The notes: generated by a model from the sequence alone, not told the origin. 23,415 bases of DNA from a virus (IMGVR_UViG_3300036838_000048:1-23415), one strand, 5' to 3'; shown: positions 14,565-21,414, counted from the first letter of the stretch. A program made the numbers and translations.

Positions 14565-15085
14565 TTCTGACCTCCTATTTTCTCTAGGTTCTCGGCTTCC
14601 TTGCCCAACTTGGCGAGCCGAACCAACTCGGCTAGGTTGTCGGCGGAGATCTTGATGCCGTCGTTGACCCAGCCGTACCCGTCTAGGTGACTTCCGTCGA
14701 CGGCGACCTCGAACTCGGGCAAGTTACCTAGTACCTGGCGGACCCTGCTGGCGAGTTGGTAGTAGCGCTGGTTGACCTTCTCGAAGGAGACCTTACGCTC
14801 GCGCTTCCGGTCGTTCAAGTCGAGCTGCTGCTCCCACGTGCGGGTAATGTTCCGACTCTGGACGACCGCCGGCCGCCACCCCAGATCGAGGGGCGTGCCT
14901 AGGGCGCTCAGGTAGGTAACTCGCACGCCGTCGCGGACGACGCTCGTGGGTCGGCGGCTCCAGCTGCGCGAGTCGTAGACCTCACGCTCGACGCCTACCT
15001 CGTCAACTCGCACTCGCTTGCCGAAGTCACCGTCGTACTCGACCAGGGCGTACTCGCCTCCGACCTTGATGTCGTTCTTTCTCAT
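14561..15085 (-). CDS. Hypothetical protein with beta-rich N-terminus
   Basis: A 174-residue protein beginning at ATG 15085, which overlaps the previous stop as ATGA; an in-frame ATG four codons upstream is less likely. The first 60 residues (DIKVGGEYALVEYDGDFGKRVRV) look like a small SH3-like barrel. The centre is basic and helical (NDRKRERKVSFEKVNQRYYQLASRV region) and the C-terminus is a leucine-rich helix (DNLAELVRLAKLGKEAENL). The final codons GGQK* are encoded by the Shine-Dalgarno of the next gene. Possibly nucleic-acid binding, but only by composition. Confidence 0.75.
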   Translation of the reverse strand: MRKNDIKVGGEYALVEYDGDFGKRVRVDEVGVEREVYDSRSWSRRPTSVVRDGVRVTYLSALGTPLDLGWRPAVVQSRNITRTWEQQLDLNDRKRERKVSFEKVNQRYYQLASRVRQVLGNLPEFEVAVDGSHLDGYGWVNDGIKISADNLAELVRLAKLGKEAENLEKIGGQK

Positions 15086-15660
15086 CGCGAGGCCCACGTC
15101 AGGAAGTGGCTTGCGCGCTCACGCTTGATCGCGTCCATCGCGTTCGACATCTCGTTGGTAGAGCCGCCCCGATCGTAGTTGCGGATCAGGCGCTCGGTCA
15201 GCTGCGCGATCACGATCTCCTGGGCGGCGACCGCGTCGTGCTCGTCGTCGATCAGGTTCTCCACCTGAGCGTAGATGTCGGCGTCGCACTGGGCGGTGAC
15301 CAGGCCCTGCAGCTCGGAGTATCCGACCACGTAGTTCTTGTCGAAGTACCCGGTCAGCTTCGCGCGCTGAGCCTCGAGTTGAGCCTTGGCCTGCTCGATG
15401 TTCTTGAGGATCGACGCGTTGCGGAAGGTTCGCATCTGGGCCTCCTTCTCAGCCTCGGTCAGCTCGACCCGCTGGACCTCGACCTCGTCCGTGGCGCGGA
15501 AGCCCTTGGGGGTGGTCGACCCGTCCACGAGGACGCGGTAGTTGACGCTGTAGTTTCCCTTCGGCGTCTTGTTGCTGATCTCCGTCACGGCCTTGCCGTT
15601 GAGCAGGTCGCCCCTGCGAAGCTGCGAAACCGGGATCGTCTTGGTGACTGTCTGTGGCAT
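15082..15660 (-). CDS. Hypothetical coiled-coil protein
   Basis: A 192-residue product using the ATG at 15660, preceded by AGGAGGTCAGAA. The frame remains open upstream to an ATG only five bases after the promoter -10 (MRTEDGPRARRRSE before this start), so an N-terminally extended form is possible. Residues 1-70 are beta-rich (IPVSQLRRGDLLNG, NYSVNYRVLVDG). Residues 72-190 are mostly helical and charged (TEAEKEAQMRTF, IEQAKAQLEAQRAKL), compatible with a coiled coil. No known domain is recognised. Confidence 0.75.
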   Translation of the reverse strand: MPQTVTKTIPVSQLRRGDLLNGKAVTEISNKTPKGNYSVNYRVLVDGSTTPKGFRATDEVEVQRVELTEAEKEAQMRTFRNASILKNIEQAKAQLEAQRAKLTGYFDKNYVVGYSELQGLVTAQCDADIYAQVENLIDDEHDAVAAQEIVIAQLTERLIRNYDRGGSTNEMSNAMDAIKRERASHFLTWASR

Positions 15661-15703
15661 TTCTGACCTCCTACGCGCCCGCGGTCCGTCCTCGGTGCGC
15701 ATG

Positions 15704-15735
15704 GCTATTGTATCATATTCTCGCACGGTGTGCAA
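15704..15735 (-). promoter_or_regulatory. Promoter P3 with -35 TTGCAC, 17-nt spacer, extended -10 TGATACAAT
   Basis: The -35 TTGCAC (15735-15730) is 17 bp from TACAAT (15712-15707). GCAC-ACC-GTGC between them is a short inverted repeat that could be an operator. The stop TAA of the previous gene is 2 bases upstream of the -35. It drives the 15660-12894 genes. Confidence 0.88.
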
Positions 15736-15737
15736 AT

Positions 15738-15947
15738 TTAGGTGGGATATTTCCGGTAGTAATCTCGAAGTTTCTCGAGGATGTCCTGTGTCTCCCGGAC
15801 GGCCGTCAGAGAGCCGGCCGGCACCGTTCCCTCGAGGAAGCCTCGGCAGGTTGGCCGCAACTCGTTGATCGAGGGAACGCGGCCGAACGGGTTCGGCACG
15901 TCGCGGAGGATCTCCGCGACGTGGTTGACAAGTTCGACCCGGCCCAT
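15738..15947 (-). CDS. Small hypothetical helical protein
   Basis: A 69-residue protein using the ATG at 15947 that overlaps the previous stop as TGATG, with GGAGGTGGAG before it. It is mostly helical and amphipathic (VELVNHVAEILRDV, then AVRETQDILEKLRDYYRKY). Longer readings to 16250 pass through two other genes and are shadows. The TAA at 15738-15740 abuts promoter P3. It shares the LEVE-encoding junction with the next two genes. Function unknown. Confidence 0.75.
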   Translation of the reverse strand: MGRVELVNHVAEILRDVPNPFGRVPSINELRPTCRGFLEGTVPAGSLTAVRETQDILEKLRDYYRKYPT

Positions 15948-16180
15948 CACTCCACCTCCAGGTCGGTCACGTCGAGCTGGTCGTCCGTCTTGATCGCGGA
16001 GAGCATGAGGTCGGCTAGTTCGTCCCCCTCGAGGGTGTACTCGTAGTCGTACCCCTCGATCGAGATCGGGCAGTCGACCTCGGCCGACCGGGAGTCCCCG
16101 GCCAGCCACGCAGCGACGAGCTCCTTGAGAAGCTCGGCGGCGACCTCCAGCTTCGACCTCTCGACGACGTCGGGGATCAT
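15947..16180 (-). CDS. Small acidic hypothetical protein
   Basis: A 77-residue acidic protein from the ATG at 16180, which overlaps the previous stop as TGATG. The sequence is helical at the N-terminus (VERSKLEVAAELLKELVAAWLAG) and beta-like in the middle (ISIEGYDYEYTLEGDEL). It ends in DLEVE, encoded by the same TGGAGGTGGAGTGATG junction that ends its upstream neighbour. Probably an accessory protein of the small-gene block; no domain recognised. Confidence 0.75.
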   Translation of the reverse strand: MIPDVVERSKLEVAAELLKELVAAWLAGDSRSAEVDCPISIEGYDYEYTLEGDELADLMLSAIKTDDQLDVTDLEVE

Positions 16181-16377
16181 CACTCCACCTCCAACAGCAC
16201 CATCGTGCTGGTCTGGCCCGGCTCGATGTCCTTGCCGGAGTGTCGGTCACAGAACGGGATCCCGAAGCGAAGGGTCAGCTTTTCCGGCCCGTAGACCTGG
16301 GTATGAACGACCGTAGATACGAACTCGAGGTCGGTCTGCGGGTCCCCGCAAACGACGCAGGGGAGAGGGGTGGCCAT
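16180..16377 (-). CDS. Small Cys-containing hypothetical protein
   Basis: A 65-residue protein from the ATG at 16377, overlapping the DUF6011-like gene stop as TGATG. It has a C-V-V-C pair (residues 7 and 10) and a later C-D-R-H (about residue 43), a pattern that could hold a zinc ion. The rest is beta-like (LEFVSTVVHTQVY, LTLRFGIPFC). It ends in LLEVE. A treble-clef-like or zinc-ribbon mini-protein is plausible, but unproven. Confidence 0.72.
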   Translation of the reverse strand: MATPLPCVVCGDPQTDLEFVSTVVHTQVYGPEKLTLRFGIPFCDRHSGKDIEPGQTSTMVLLEVE

Positions 16378-16952
16378 CACGCCACCCCCACCATCTCGGC
16401 GCAGTCAGGCCCGAACCCGCGGTTGATCGAGGCGGGCACCGTCAGGGTGCGGTTGCACCGGCGGCACCGGCCTGACCGGAGCGCGTACTCTTGGCCGGCG
16501 GCCTCGGGAACCGTGACTAGGACCTGGAGGGCGCGAGCCAGGGAATCATTCTCCTTGAAGCGCTTCCACACGTTGAACGTGCCGTTGGGCTTCAGGAACG
16601 CGAACCCCTGGTAGTCCGACTCGTTGTCTGAGCCTGAGAGGAAGGCGACGACCTGCTCGCCGGGGGCGAACCGCGCGTCCTTCGCCTGGGTCCGTACGCG
16701 GAGGGTCCGGTATGAGTCGTCCGCGAAGACGACGGTGTAGAACCCGTCCTGGAGCTTGGCCTTGGGAGCCGAGGTGCCGAACTCGACCTGTGCCGCGTAT
16801 CGAGCACGGTCCTCGCGGTCGGCCTTCAAACCGTCGCGGATGTCGTCCCGCATGACCCGTCGTGTCCCGCCCGTGACTACCCCGTAGCACGACTTGACGT
16901 CGGCCACGCTGCCGTGGGTTCCCCGGCAGTTTCCACACTTGATGCTTGCCAT
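16377..16952 (-). CDS. DUF6011-like Cys-rich protein
   Basis: A 191-residue protein from the ATG at 16952, four bases after GAGGAGGTCAG. The N-terminus has a CGNC-x-GTHGSVADVKSC zinc-like cluster. The C-terminal block GRCRRCNRTLTVPASINRGFGPDC looks like DUF6011, a small zinc-binding domain frequent in actinobacteria and phages (quoted here by its key Cys and GPDC). The middle is beta-rich (DGFYTVVFADDSYRTLRVRT, GEQVVAFLSG). A nucleic-acid-binding role is a common guess for such domains; nothing here proves it. Confidence 0.8.
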   Translation of the reverse strand: MASIKCGNCRGTHGSVADVKSCYGVVTGGTRRVMRDDIRDGLKADREDRARYAAQVEFGTSAPKAKLQDGFYTVVFADDSYRTLRVRTQAKDARFAPGEQVVAFLSGSDNESDYQGFAFLKPNGTFNVWKRFKENDSLARALQVLVTVPEAAGQEYALRSGRCRRCNRTLTVPASINRGFGPDCAEMVGVA

Positions 16953-16967
16953 TCTGACCTCCTCGCC

Positions 16968-16984
16968 CGCCGGCCTCTCCGGCG
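16968..16984 (-). promoter_or_regulatory. Leader hairpin L4
   Basis: CGCCGG (16968-16973) pairs with CCGGCG (16979-16984), loop CCTCT. It lies between promoter P4 and the GAGGAGGTCAG Shine-Dalgarno of the DUF6011-like gene. Confidence 0.75.
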
Positions 16985-16990
16985 TGCATG

Positions 16991-17021
16991 GCTATTGTAT
17001 CATATCTCTCACGGTGTGCAA
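16991..17021 (-). promoter_or_regulatory. Promoter P4 with -35 TTGCAC, 16-nt spacer
   Basis: TTGCAC at 17021-17016, spacer 16, TACAAT at 16999-16994. The whole promoter is inside the end of the upstream gene; its final codons (HTVRDMIQ, then TAG) are the promoter bases, and the TAG stop is part of TACAATAG. It drives the 16952-15738 gene cluster. Confidence 0.85.
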
Positions 17022-17333
17022 AATCGCCTCTCGGGTCCGACCGAACGGGCGCTGGAGCCGCCGGAGGCGGACGACTAGAGGGAACTCCTCGAGCCACTCC
17101 CGCGGCCGGGTCAGGTCGCGCTCAACCTGCGCCCAGACGTCGTCCGGGGCGGTCACGAAGCGGCCCGACCAGGACCACGCCAGCCTCGCGGCGTGCCGCT
17201 CCAGCCACCGCAGGAGGTTTCTCCGGTGCCGCCGAGACATGCGCTCCACGGGCCACGTGCGCCCCGACTTGTCGACCCAGATCCGGTCCTGCCGGAGGAG
17301 GTTGAGAACGTCGTGCCGGGCGTCGCGACTCAC
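16992..17333 (-). CDS. Basic hypothetical protein
   Basis: A 113-residue strongly basic protein starting at GTG 17333 with GGAGG five bases upstream. It overlaps the 22-residue micro-gene by 4 nt (GTGA). A helical segment (RMSRRHRRNLLRWLERHA, residues about 31-48) resembles an N-terminal part of small actinophage proteins with an R-x-N-L-L-x-W-L helix, and could bind nucleic acid. The C-terminus lies on promoter P4. No catalytic motif. Function unknown. Confidence 0.75.
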   Translation of the reverse strand: MSRDARHDVLNLLRQDRIWVDKSGRTWPVERMSRRHRRNLLRWLERHAARLAWSWSGRFVTAPDDVWAQVERDLTRPREWLEEFPLVVRLRRLQRPFGRTREAILHTVRDMIQ

Positions 17334-17398
17334 GGGATCCTCCGCGTCGTCGCCGGCTCAAACAGGACCCGCCGCAGTAGTTCGAGTAGGCGTCTCAC
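17330..17398 (-). CDS. 22-residue micro-protein
   Basis: A GTG-initiated 22-codon frame (GTG at 17398-17396, TGA at 17332-17330). It overlaps the DUF4314-like gene by 4 nt (GTGA) at its start and the next gene by 4 nt (GTGA) at its end, so it is exactly stitched into the operon. The product is a helical, basic peptide (RRLLELLRRVLFEP). It fills what would otherwise be a 61-nt gap in a region where genes usually touch. A chance reading with both overlaps is possible but needs two coincidences. Confidence 0.5.
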   Translation of the reverse strand: MRRLLELLRRVLFEPATTRRIP

Positions 17399-17601
17399 GC
17401 CGGCTCAACCCGGTCCCCGGCGGCGGACAGGAGCGACAGGTTGGAGCCGTCGTCCCAATCCACGTCGAGGACGAACTCCCGCGGGTTGGAGTAGTCGGGC
17501 CGGATGGCGACTACCGTCCCCAGCGACCCCGGCCGGAGCCGCGTCCACTCGTCGTCGGTGTGAACCAGCTTGACCCGCTGGCCTGGTTCTAGGTTCATCA
17601 T
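17395..17601 (-). CDS. DUF4314-like SH3 protein
   Basis: A 68-residue protein; two ATGs in tandem (17601 and 17598) are candidate starts, and the first has GGAGG seven bases upstream. The sequence (GQRVKLVHTDDEWTRLRPGSLG, then VDWDDGSNLSLL) matches DUF4314, a small SH3-like barrel common in actinobacteria and phages. The order of strands and the W-D-D-G-S loop are the key signs. The second ATG overlaps the previous stop as TGATG. The precise role of DUF4314 is unknown. Confidence 0.85.
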   Translation of the reverse strand: MMNLEPGQRVKLVHTDDEWTRLRPGSLGTVVAIRPDYSNPREFVLDVDWDDGSNLSLLSAAGDRVEPA

Positions 17602-17921
17602 TCGCTGACCTCCTTCAGTCCTCGCTGCCGGGCGTGCTGGTCGCACAGGTACGCCAGCGGATCCGGCTTCTTCTTGTGGGGAAACTTCCGCCACTTGAGC
17701 CAGGCGGCCGTCTCGGAGCAGTGCATGATCCGCAGCCCCCGCGTCTCGTACCGCTGGCTGCAGCGGATCTCGGGGTCGGCGACCGCCGTCCACGAGACCT
17801 CGGTGCGCTTGTCCAACTCGCGGTCGGCCTCCACGAGGCTGCGGTGGCGCCGCAGCTCGTAGTCCTGATCCGCGTCCTTGATCGTCTCGGAGACGATCCG
17901 GGTCGGGGCACGCCTACTCAT
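17598..17921 (-). CDS. Hypothetical Cys/His protein
   Basis: A 107-residue protein from the ATG at 17921, preceded by GAGGAGGTCAGA. It is helical and charged at the N-terminus (DADQDYELRRHRSLVEADREL) and has Cys54 and Cys68 and a C-D-Q-H element near the end (CDQHARQRG), so it could bind metal. It ends in KEVSE, encoded by the next gene's Shine-Dalgarno. It is the first gene of an operon transcribed from promoter P5. Function unknown. Confidence 0.75.
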   Translation of the reverse strand: MSRRAPTRIVSETIKDADQDYELRRHRSLVEADRELDKRTEVSWTAVADPEIRCSQRYETRGLRIMHCSETAAWLKWRKFPHKKKPDPLAYLCDQHARQRGLKEVSE

Positions 17922-17933
17922 TCTGACCTCCTC

Positions 17934-17950
17934 GCCGGCACGGTGCCGGC
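17934..17950 (-). promoter_or_regulatory. Leader hairpin L5 (8-bp stem)
   Basis: GCCGGCAC (17934-17941) and GTGCCGGC (17943-17950) are perfect reverse complements. The structure lies between promoter P5 and the Shine-Dalgarno. A short reading from an ATG five bases after the -10 would give a 12-residue peptide whose stop overlaps the gene start. Confidence 0.8.
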
Positions 17951-17953
17951 ATA

Positions 17954-17985
17954 GCTATTGTATCACATTTCCATCCGCGGGTCAA
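17954..17985 (-). promoter_or_regulatory. Promoter P5 with -35 TTGACC, 17-nt spacer
   Basis: TTGACC at 17985-17980, spacer 17, TACAAT at 17962-17957. This is the best consensus match of the seven. It lies in a 69-nt intergenic space after the methyltransferase-like gene. Confidence 0.9.
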
Positions 17986-17990
17986 GTCGA

Positions 17991-18650
17991 CTAGTAGCGC
18001 CGCTTCGCCAGCTCGAACCCCCACGACGCCTGCGCCTCGACGCGGCGTCCGTACATCCGGTGGAGGCGGGCGAAGTTGTTGTCGGAGGTGATCGTGTCCC
18101 AAACGTCGTGCCAGGCGAAGTCCCAGCGGGTGCCGACCGGCCACCTCATCTCGTACGCGTCGGCGACGTGGATCTCCACCCGTGGATCCCGCACCCAGTC
18201 GGCGTGCCGGATCATCAGGTCGACCAGCTCCGCGTCGATCTCGACCACGTCCACGTGTTCCACGTGCGGGTAGGCGAGGACGCCCCGCAGGACGCAACCC
18301 AGCCCGAGTCCGTTGATCAGGATCCGCCGCGTGTCGGTCCGCCTCGCTTCCCAGATCGGCTCGGCGTGGTCGTGAAGCTCGTCCGGGGTGTCGCTCATCA
18401 CGGTCTCCCGCGGCTTGCCGTCGCGGACCCGCTTCAGCCACGTGTAGTCGCCGGGGGGCGCGAACCTGCCGCCGTGGAAGTACCCGCCCAGCTGGCTCGT
18501 CATGTCGGAGTCCTTGACCGTGAACCCCTCGCAGACCCAGCGGTCGGTGCGGAACGGCTCGATCCTGCCCGTGACCCGAAGCTCCTGGAATCCCCGCGGC
18601 ACGACGGCCTTCCACGACCACCACTTGTCAAACTTGGTTCGGGTAATCAT
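17991..18650 (-). CDS. Class I SAM-dependent methyltransferase-like protein
   Basis: A 219-residue protein from the ATG at 18650 (ATGA overlap with the previous stop). Residues about 110-150 carry a Rossmann-type signature: ILINGLGLGCVLRG as motif I, VDVVEIDAEL with the acidic residue that binds the SAM ribose, and VEIHVADAYEM as the next strand, then WDFAWHDVWD as a motif IV-like block. The pattern is close to spermidine synthase-like methyltransferases. No DNA-recognition domain or DPPY motif is seen, so a DNA base methyltransferase is unlikely. A longer frame to 19151 overlaps the cysteine-triad gene and is rejected. Substrate unknown. Confidence 0.8.
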   Translation of the reverse strand: MITRTKFDKWWSWKAVVPRGFQELRVTGRIEPFRTDRWVCEGFTVKDSDMTSQLGGYFHGGRFAPPGDYTWLKRVRDGKPRETVMSDTPDELHDHAEPIWEARRTDTRRILINGLGLGCVLRGVLAYPHVEHVDVVEIDAELVDLMIRHADWVRDPRVEIHVADAYEMRWPVGTRWDFAWHDVWDTITSDNNFARLHRMYGRRVEAQASWGFELAKRRY

Positions 18651-19204
18651 TCGTGCCCCGTCAGGTGCCGCAACACGTCGATAGGCACCAGGGCCGCGAG
18701 CGCCGGAGTACGGTCGGCCGCGTCGACGATCTCCGCCGCCGGCCATCCCTCCATGGGAGACCGGAGGAGCACTCCCCACCCTCGCCTGTCGAGGGGGCCG
18801 AGAAGCTCGAGAAAGCCACGCGCCTGGTCGCCGGGGTCGACCGCAAGCTCGATCGGCGGGCCGACTAGGTTCGGGTCGGGACGCCCGTAGTTCCAGATCG
18901 ACCCGGCCTGGTGCGGCACGTGCCACCCGTCCCGCGCCGACCCGTACCAGATCCCCTTGACGTCGGGACGGTACGACCAGAGCGTCGGGTCCACGATGCG
19001 CGCGTTTTTCGCGTAGACGTCCCCGTCGACCACGACCCACGAGTGCTGGCCGCCGACTCCCCGGCAGGTCCCGCGCGCTACGCGGGCTAGGTCGCCGACG
19101 ACTCCCGACTCCACCAGCGTGACGCTGGCGGCGTGACACTGGTGACTCCACCGACTCAGCGGCTGGAGAGCGCGCCGGACCGCGGTCCTGTCGAGGGCCG
19201 TCAC
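18647..19204 (-). CDS. Protein with Cys-His-Asp triad, peptidase- or transglutaminase-like
   Basis: A 185-residue protein from the GTG at 19204 (GTGA overlap). Three blocks are spaced as in papain/transglutaminase-like folds: Cys23 in HQCHAASVTL, His54 in GGQHSWVVVD and Asp72 in VDPTLWSYR. The residues between are a helix then strands, as expected for a Cys-protease or amidase core. The C-terminal half is helical. The triad is inferred by pattern. Alternatives are an amidotransferase-like fold with another function. It lies directly upstream of the methyltransferase-like gene and is probably co-translated with it. Confidence 0.7.
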   Translation of the reverse strand: MTALDRTAVRRALQPLSRWSHQCHAASVTLVESGVVGDLARVARGTCRGVGGQHSWVVVDGDVYAKNARIVDPTLWSYRPDVKGIWYGSARDGWHVPHQAGSIWNYGRPDPNLVGPPIELAVDPGDQARGFLELLGPLDRRGWGVLLRSPMEGWPAAEIVDAADRTPALAALVPIDVLRHLTGHE

Positions 19205-20190
19205 GGCTTCACCACCTTCACCTTGGCGGGGCCGCTCTCGATCGGGAGGCCTTCCGGCCCCTTCACGTACGGCTCGATCCAGATGGGTCGGTGCTCCTCG
19301 ACGGACGGGTACCACTGGCGGCGCCAATGCCCCGACACGATCCACCGGTGCGTCCACTCTCGATGCTCGCTGGTGCCCGTCGGGTGCGGGTTCGACCGTC
19401 GGCGGATGTCGACTACGGAGATCTTAGGCGCGGGTCTCCTAGTGGCCCTCTCGTACCTGCGACGGGCCTTGCGGTCGACCTCCTCCCGTTCCACCCTCTC
19501 GTTGCAGAGGTGCCAGATCGAGTAGAGGACCTTGCGGAGGTTGTGCACGTGAGTGATCCCGCGCGGGTCGTTCGGTACGACGGTGTCGGTGCCGTAGTGG
19601 ATCACCGCGCCGAGCTCGTCGTCCGGGCCCGGCGCGTCGATCTCAGTCGCCTCCTTCCCGAACGACCACCCGGTGACGTCCATCGGCAGGTACGGGGATG
19701 ACCTCGCGAGCTCACCCGACAGCGGGTTGACGTTGGATCTCTCCACGAGTTCCCTCGAGTGCACCCAGTGAACGATCGTCAGGCCCGGCCCCTGTTGCGT
19801 CGGATCCTCGCGCGAGCCGACGGGGTAGCGGTCGGACCACGTGAAAAGCCCCGATCGCAGCGGAGCGTCGTCGAGGTCGGCGAGCGGCCACGTCATGAAC
19901 ATCACGCCGGTGCCCGAGGGAACCTCCCACGGCTGTACCGTCGGCACGTAGTCGAGCTGCTCGCTGGCGTGCCGTACCAGGTCGGCCATGTCGGAGGTGA
20001 CCACGTAGGTCGGGGTGTCTCCCGCGAGCAGGTCGTGGAGGAACGACTGGACCGCCAGCGCCCGGCTAGGCGGGTCGGTACTCGGGGGAACCGACTTCTC
20101 GAACAGGCGCCGGATCAGGTAGTGGCAGTACGGTCCCACGACCCAGCCGGCAAGCCTAAGTCGCGCGTCGAGCGCCTCACCGGGGGTCAT
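19201..20190 (-). CDS. Conserved actinobacterial-type protein of unknown function
   Basis: A 329-residue protein, ATG at 20190 overlapping the preceding stop as ATGA. The N-terminal half has helical and beta parts (ALAVQSFLHDLLAG, VMFMTWPLADLDDAP). The C-terminal block (WIVSGHWRRQWYPS, then HRPIWIEPYVKGPEG) is a recognisable conserved element in actinobacterial plasmid and phage proteins, with an arginine-rich helix before it (VDRKARRRYERATRR). I recall no established activity for this family. The length and conserved C-terminus suggest a real, complete gene. Possibly a nucleic-acid-related protein, by composition only. Confidence 0.75.
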   Translation of the reverse strand: MTPGEALDARLRLAGWVVGPYCHYLIRRLFEKSVPPSTDPPSRALAVQSFLHDLLAGDTPTYVVTSDMADLVRHASEQLDYVPTVQPWEVPSGTGVMFMTWPLADLDDAPLRSGLFTWSDRYPVGSREDPTQQGPGLTIVHWVHSRELVERSNVNPLSGELARSSPYLPMDVTGWSFGKEATEIDAPGPDDELGAVIHYGTDTVVPNDPRGITHVHNLRKVLYSIWHLCNERVEREEVDRKARRRYERATRRPAPKISVVDIRRRSNPHPTGTSEHREWTHRWIVSGHWRRQWYPSVEEHRPIWIEPYVKGPEGLPIESGPAKVKVVKP

Positions 20191-20429
20191 CCTAGGTCCT
20201 CCTCTCGCCAGTTCTCGGGGATCACCGCGACGATCTCCCTCAGCGGCCTCAGCAGGCCGTACTCCGCGAGCGCGTCGAGGAGCTGGCCAAGAAAGTACTC
20301 GGCCGAGCCTCCCTGGACGTCCTCCGACGCGATCGGCTTTTGTGAAATGAGCTGGGCCAACTCGTCGATCTTCTGGACGAGGCCCTCGTCGTACTCGTCG
20401 GGTTCGGGGGTGAAGTCCTCCGGGGTCAT
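20187..20429 (-). CDS. Small acidic hypothetical protein
   Basis: An 80-residue acidic protein from the ATG at 20429, overlapping the previous stop as TGATG. Longer readings to 20687 cross the metallopeptidase-like gene. The N-terminus is Pro/Glu/Asp-rich (MTPEDFTPEPDEYDE) and the rest is helical (AEYFLGQLLDALAEYGLL). Such small acidic helical proteins can be partners of neighbours, but there is no evidence for that here. Confidence 0.75.
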   Translation of the reverse strand: MTPEDFTPEPDEYDEGLVQKIDELAQLISQKPIASEDVQGGSAEYFLGQLLDALAEYGLLRPLREIVAVIPENWREEDLG

Positions 20430-21103
20430 CAGTACGCCTCCACGTAAGCGAGGTCGTCGTAGGGGACGAACTCCGGGATCGCCGCCGACAGCCCGTGGCC
20501 GATCGACCGGTGCGGCGAGCCGACGAAGGTGATCCCCTCGCGGCCGCGCGTCGCCCTGCCGTAAAGCGCCTGCTGGCCGAGGGGAGAGTCGCGGCGGGTC
20601 ATGACCTTGAGCCGGCCCGGTCCGTTCTCGCGCAGAAGCCACTTGGCCTTCGCCGTGACCTCCTTCGCGCGCTGGCCGTACGCCCACGCGACCTTCTTCT
20701 CCCGCATCGCGGTCCGCATGTGGTCACCCACCCCCAGCGCGTCGAGGGCCGCGACCACCGCCGCCGCGAACTCGACCCCGTGGCCGGGGATGTCCCAGTA
20801 GTTGTCGTTGGCGAGGTGGCACTGCTCGTGGAGGAGGATGTACCGCGTCGTCAGCCTCGACACCGTGATCTTGTCGTCGTTGTAGACGGCGTACCCGCCG
20901 CCCCGCTTGTTGGGCGAGTGGACGATCTCGACCGCGCGGCGCGCCGGAAACCCCGCCTTGACGAGCGACCTGTGCACCTTGTCACACCACGCGCGCGACT
21001 GGGTGGAGTCGACCCGCTCGTAGAGGTCGGGTCGCTCCTCGTGAGCGAGCCTCCAGAAGAGGCTCTCCGCGTTGTAAAGCTTAGTCTGCTGGAACTCCTT
21101 CAC
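20429..21103 (-). CDS. Zn-metallopeptidase-like protein (TIGR04338 type)
   Basis: A 224-residue protein, ATG at 21103 overlapping the previous stop as ATGA. Residues 91-97 read LHEQCHL, an HExxH zinc-binding motif (His92, Glu93, His96), followed by GHGVEF (His108) twelve residues later, a possible third ligand. The arrangement resembles TIGR04338-type putative metallohydrolases of actinobacteria and their phages. The C-terminal region is basic (AREKKVAW..., KEVTAKAKWLLRENG) and unassigned. Substrate and role are unknown. Phage-encoded examples sit in small-gene blocks like this one. Confidence 0.82.
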   Translation of the reverse strand: MKEFQQTKLYNAESLFWRLAHEERPDLYERVDSTQSRAWCDKVHRSLVKAGFPARRAVEIVHSPNKRGGGYAVYNDDKITVSRLTTRYILLHEQCHLANDNYWDIPGHGVEFAAAVVAALDALGVGDHMRTAMREKKVAWAYGQRAKEVTAKAKWLLRENGPGRLKVMTRRDSPLGQQALYGRATRGREGITFVGSPHRSIGHGLSAAIPEFVPYDDLAYVEAY

Positions 21104-21399
21104 ACCGCCTCCACGAGGATCGTCGCCGGCATCTTCCAGAGCACGCCGTCGAAGTTGACGGTGACCGTCTGCTGGTTGCGTCGAACTACCTCGCCCGAGC
21201 GTCCGACCATGTCTCGGTTCTTCAGGTTCGGCAGGTCGAGAACCCGCACCTTCATGCCGACCCGCAGGTCGCGGGCGGCCTCCATGCGCCGCGCCTTGTA
21301 GCGCGCGTTGATCTCCTCGCCGATGCGGTTGAGCTCGTCGTCGAGCGCCCCGCCTCGGATCGCGCGGACGATGTCCGCGACCACGTTTTCCTGTTCCAT
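21100..21399 (-). CDS. SH3/KOW-like hypothetical protein
   Basis: A 99-residue protein from the ATG at 21399, after GAGGAGGTCAGA. The N-terminal third is helical (ADIVRAIRGG, DELNRIGEEINARYKARRME), and the C-terminal part is a small barrel (GMKVRVLDLPNL, RSGEVVRRNQQTVTVNFDGVLWKMP) like KOW/SH3 domains. This is the first gene of the operon driven by promoter P6. Nucleic-acid binding is plausible for the barrel, but not shown. Confidence 0.78.
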   Translation of the reverse strand: MEQENVVADIVRAIRGGALDDELNRIGEEINARYKARRMEAARDLRVGMKVRVLDLPNLKNRDMVGRSGEVVRRNQQTVTVNFDGVLWKMPATILVEAV

Positions 21400-21414
21400 T
21401 CTGACCTCCTCGAC

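Noticed and set aside
17958-18890. 310-codon plus-strand frame opposite the methyltransferase-like gene
   Set aside because: An antisense shadow; the minus strand carries the Rossmann motifs.
18651-19151. N-terminal extension of the methyltransferase-like gene
   Set aside because: It crosses the neighbouring gene with the Cys-His-Asp triad and has Arg/Pro-rich noise; the ATG at 18650 has ATGA coupling.
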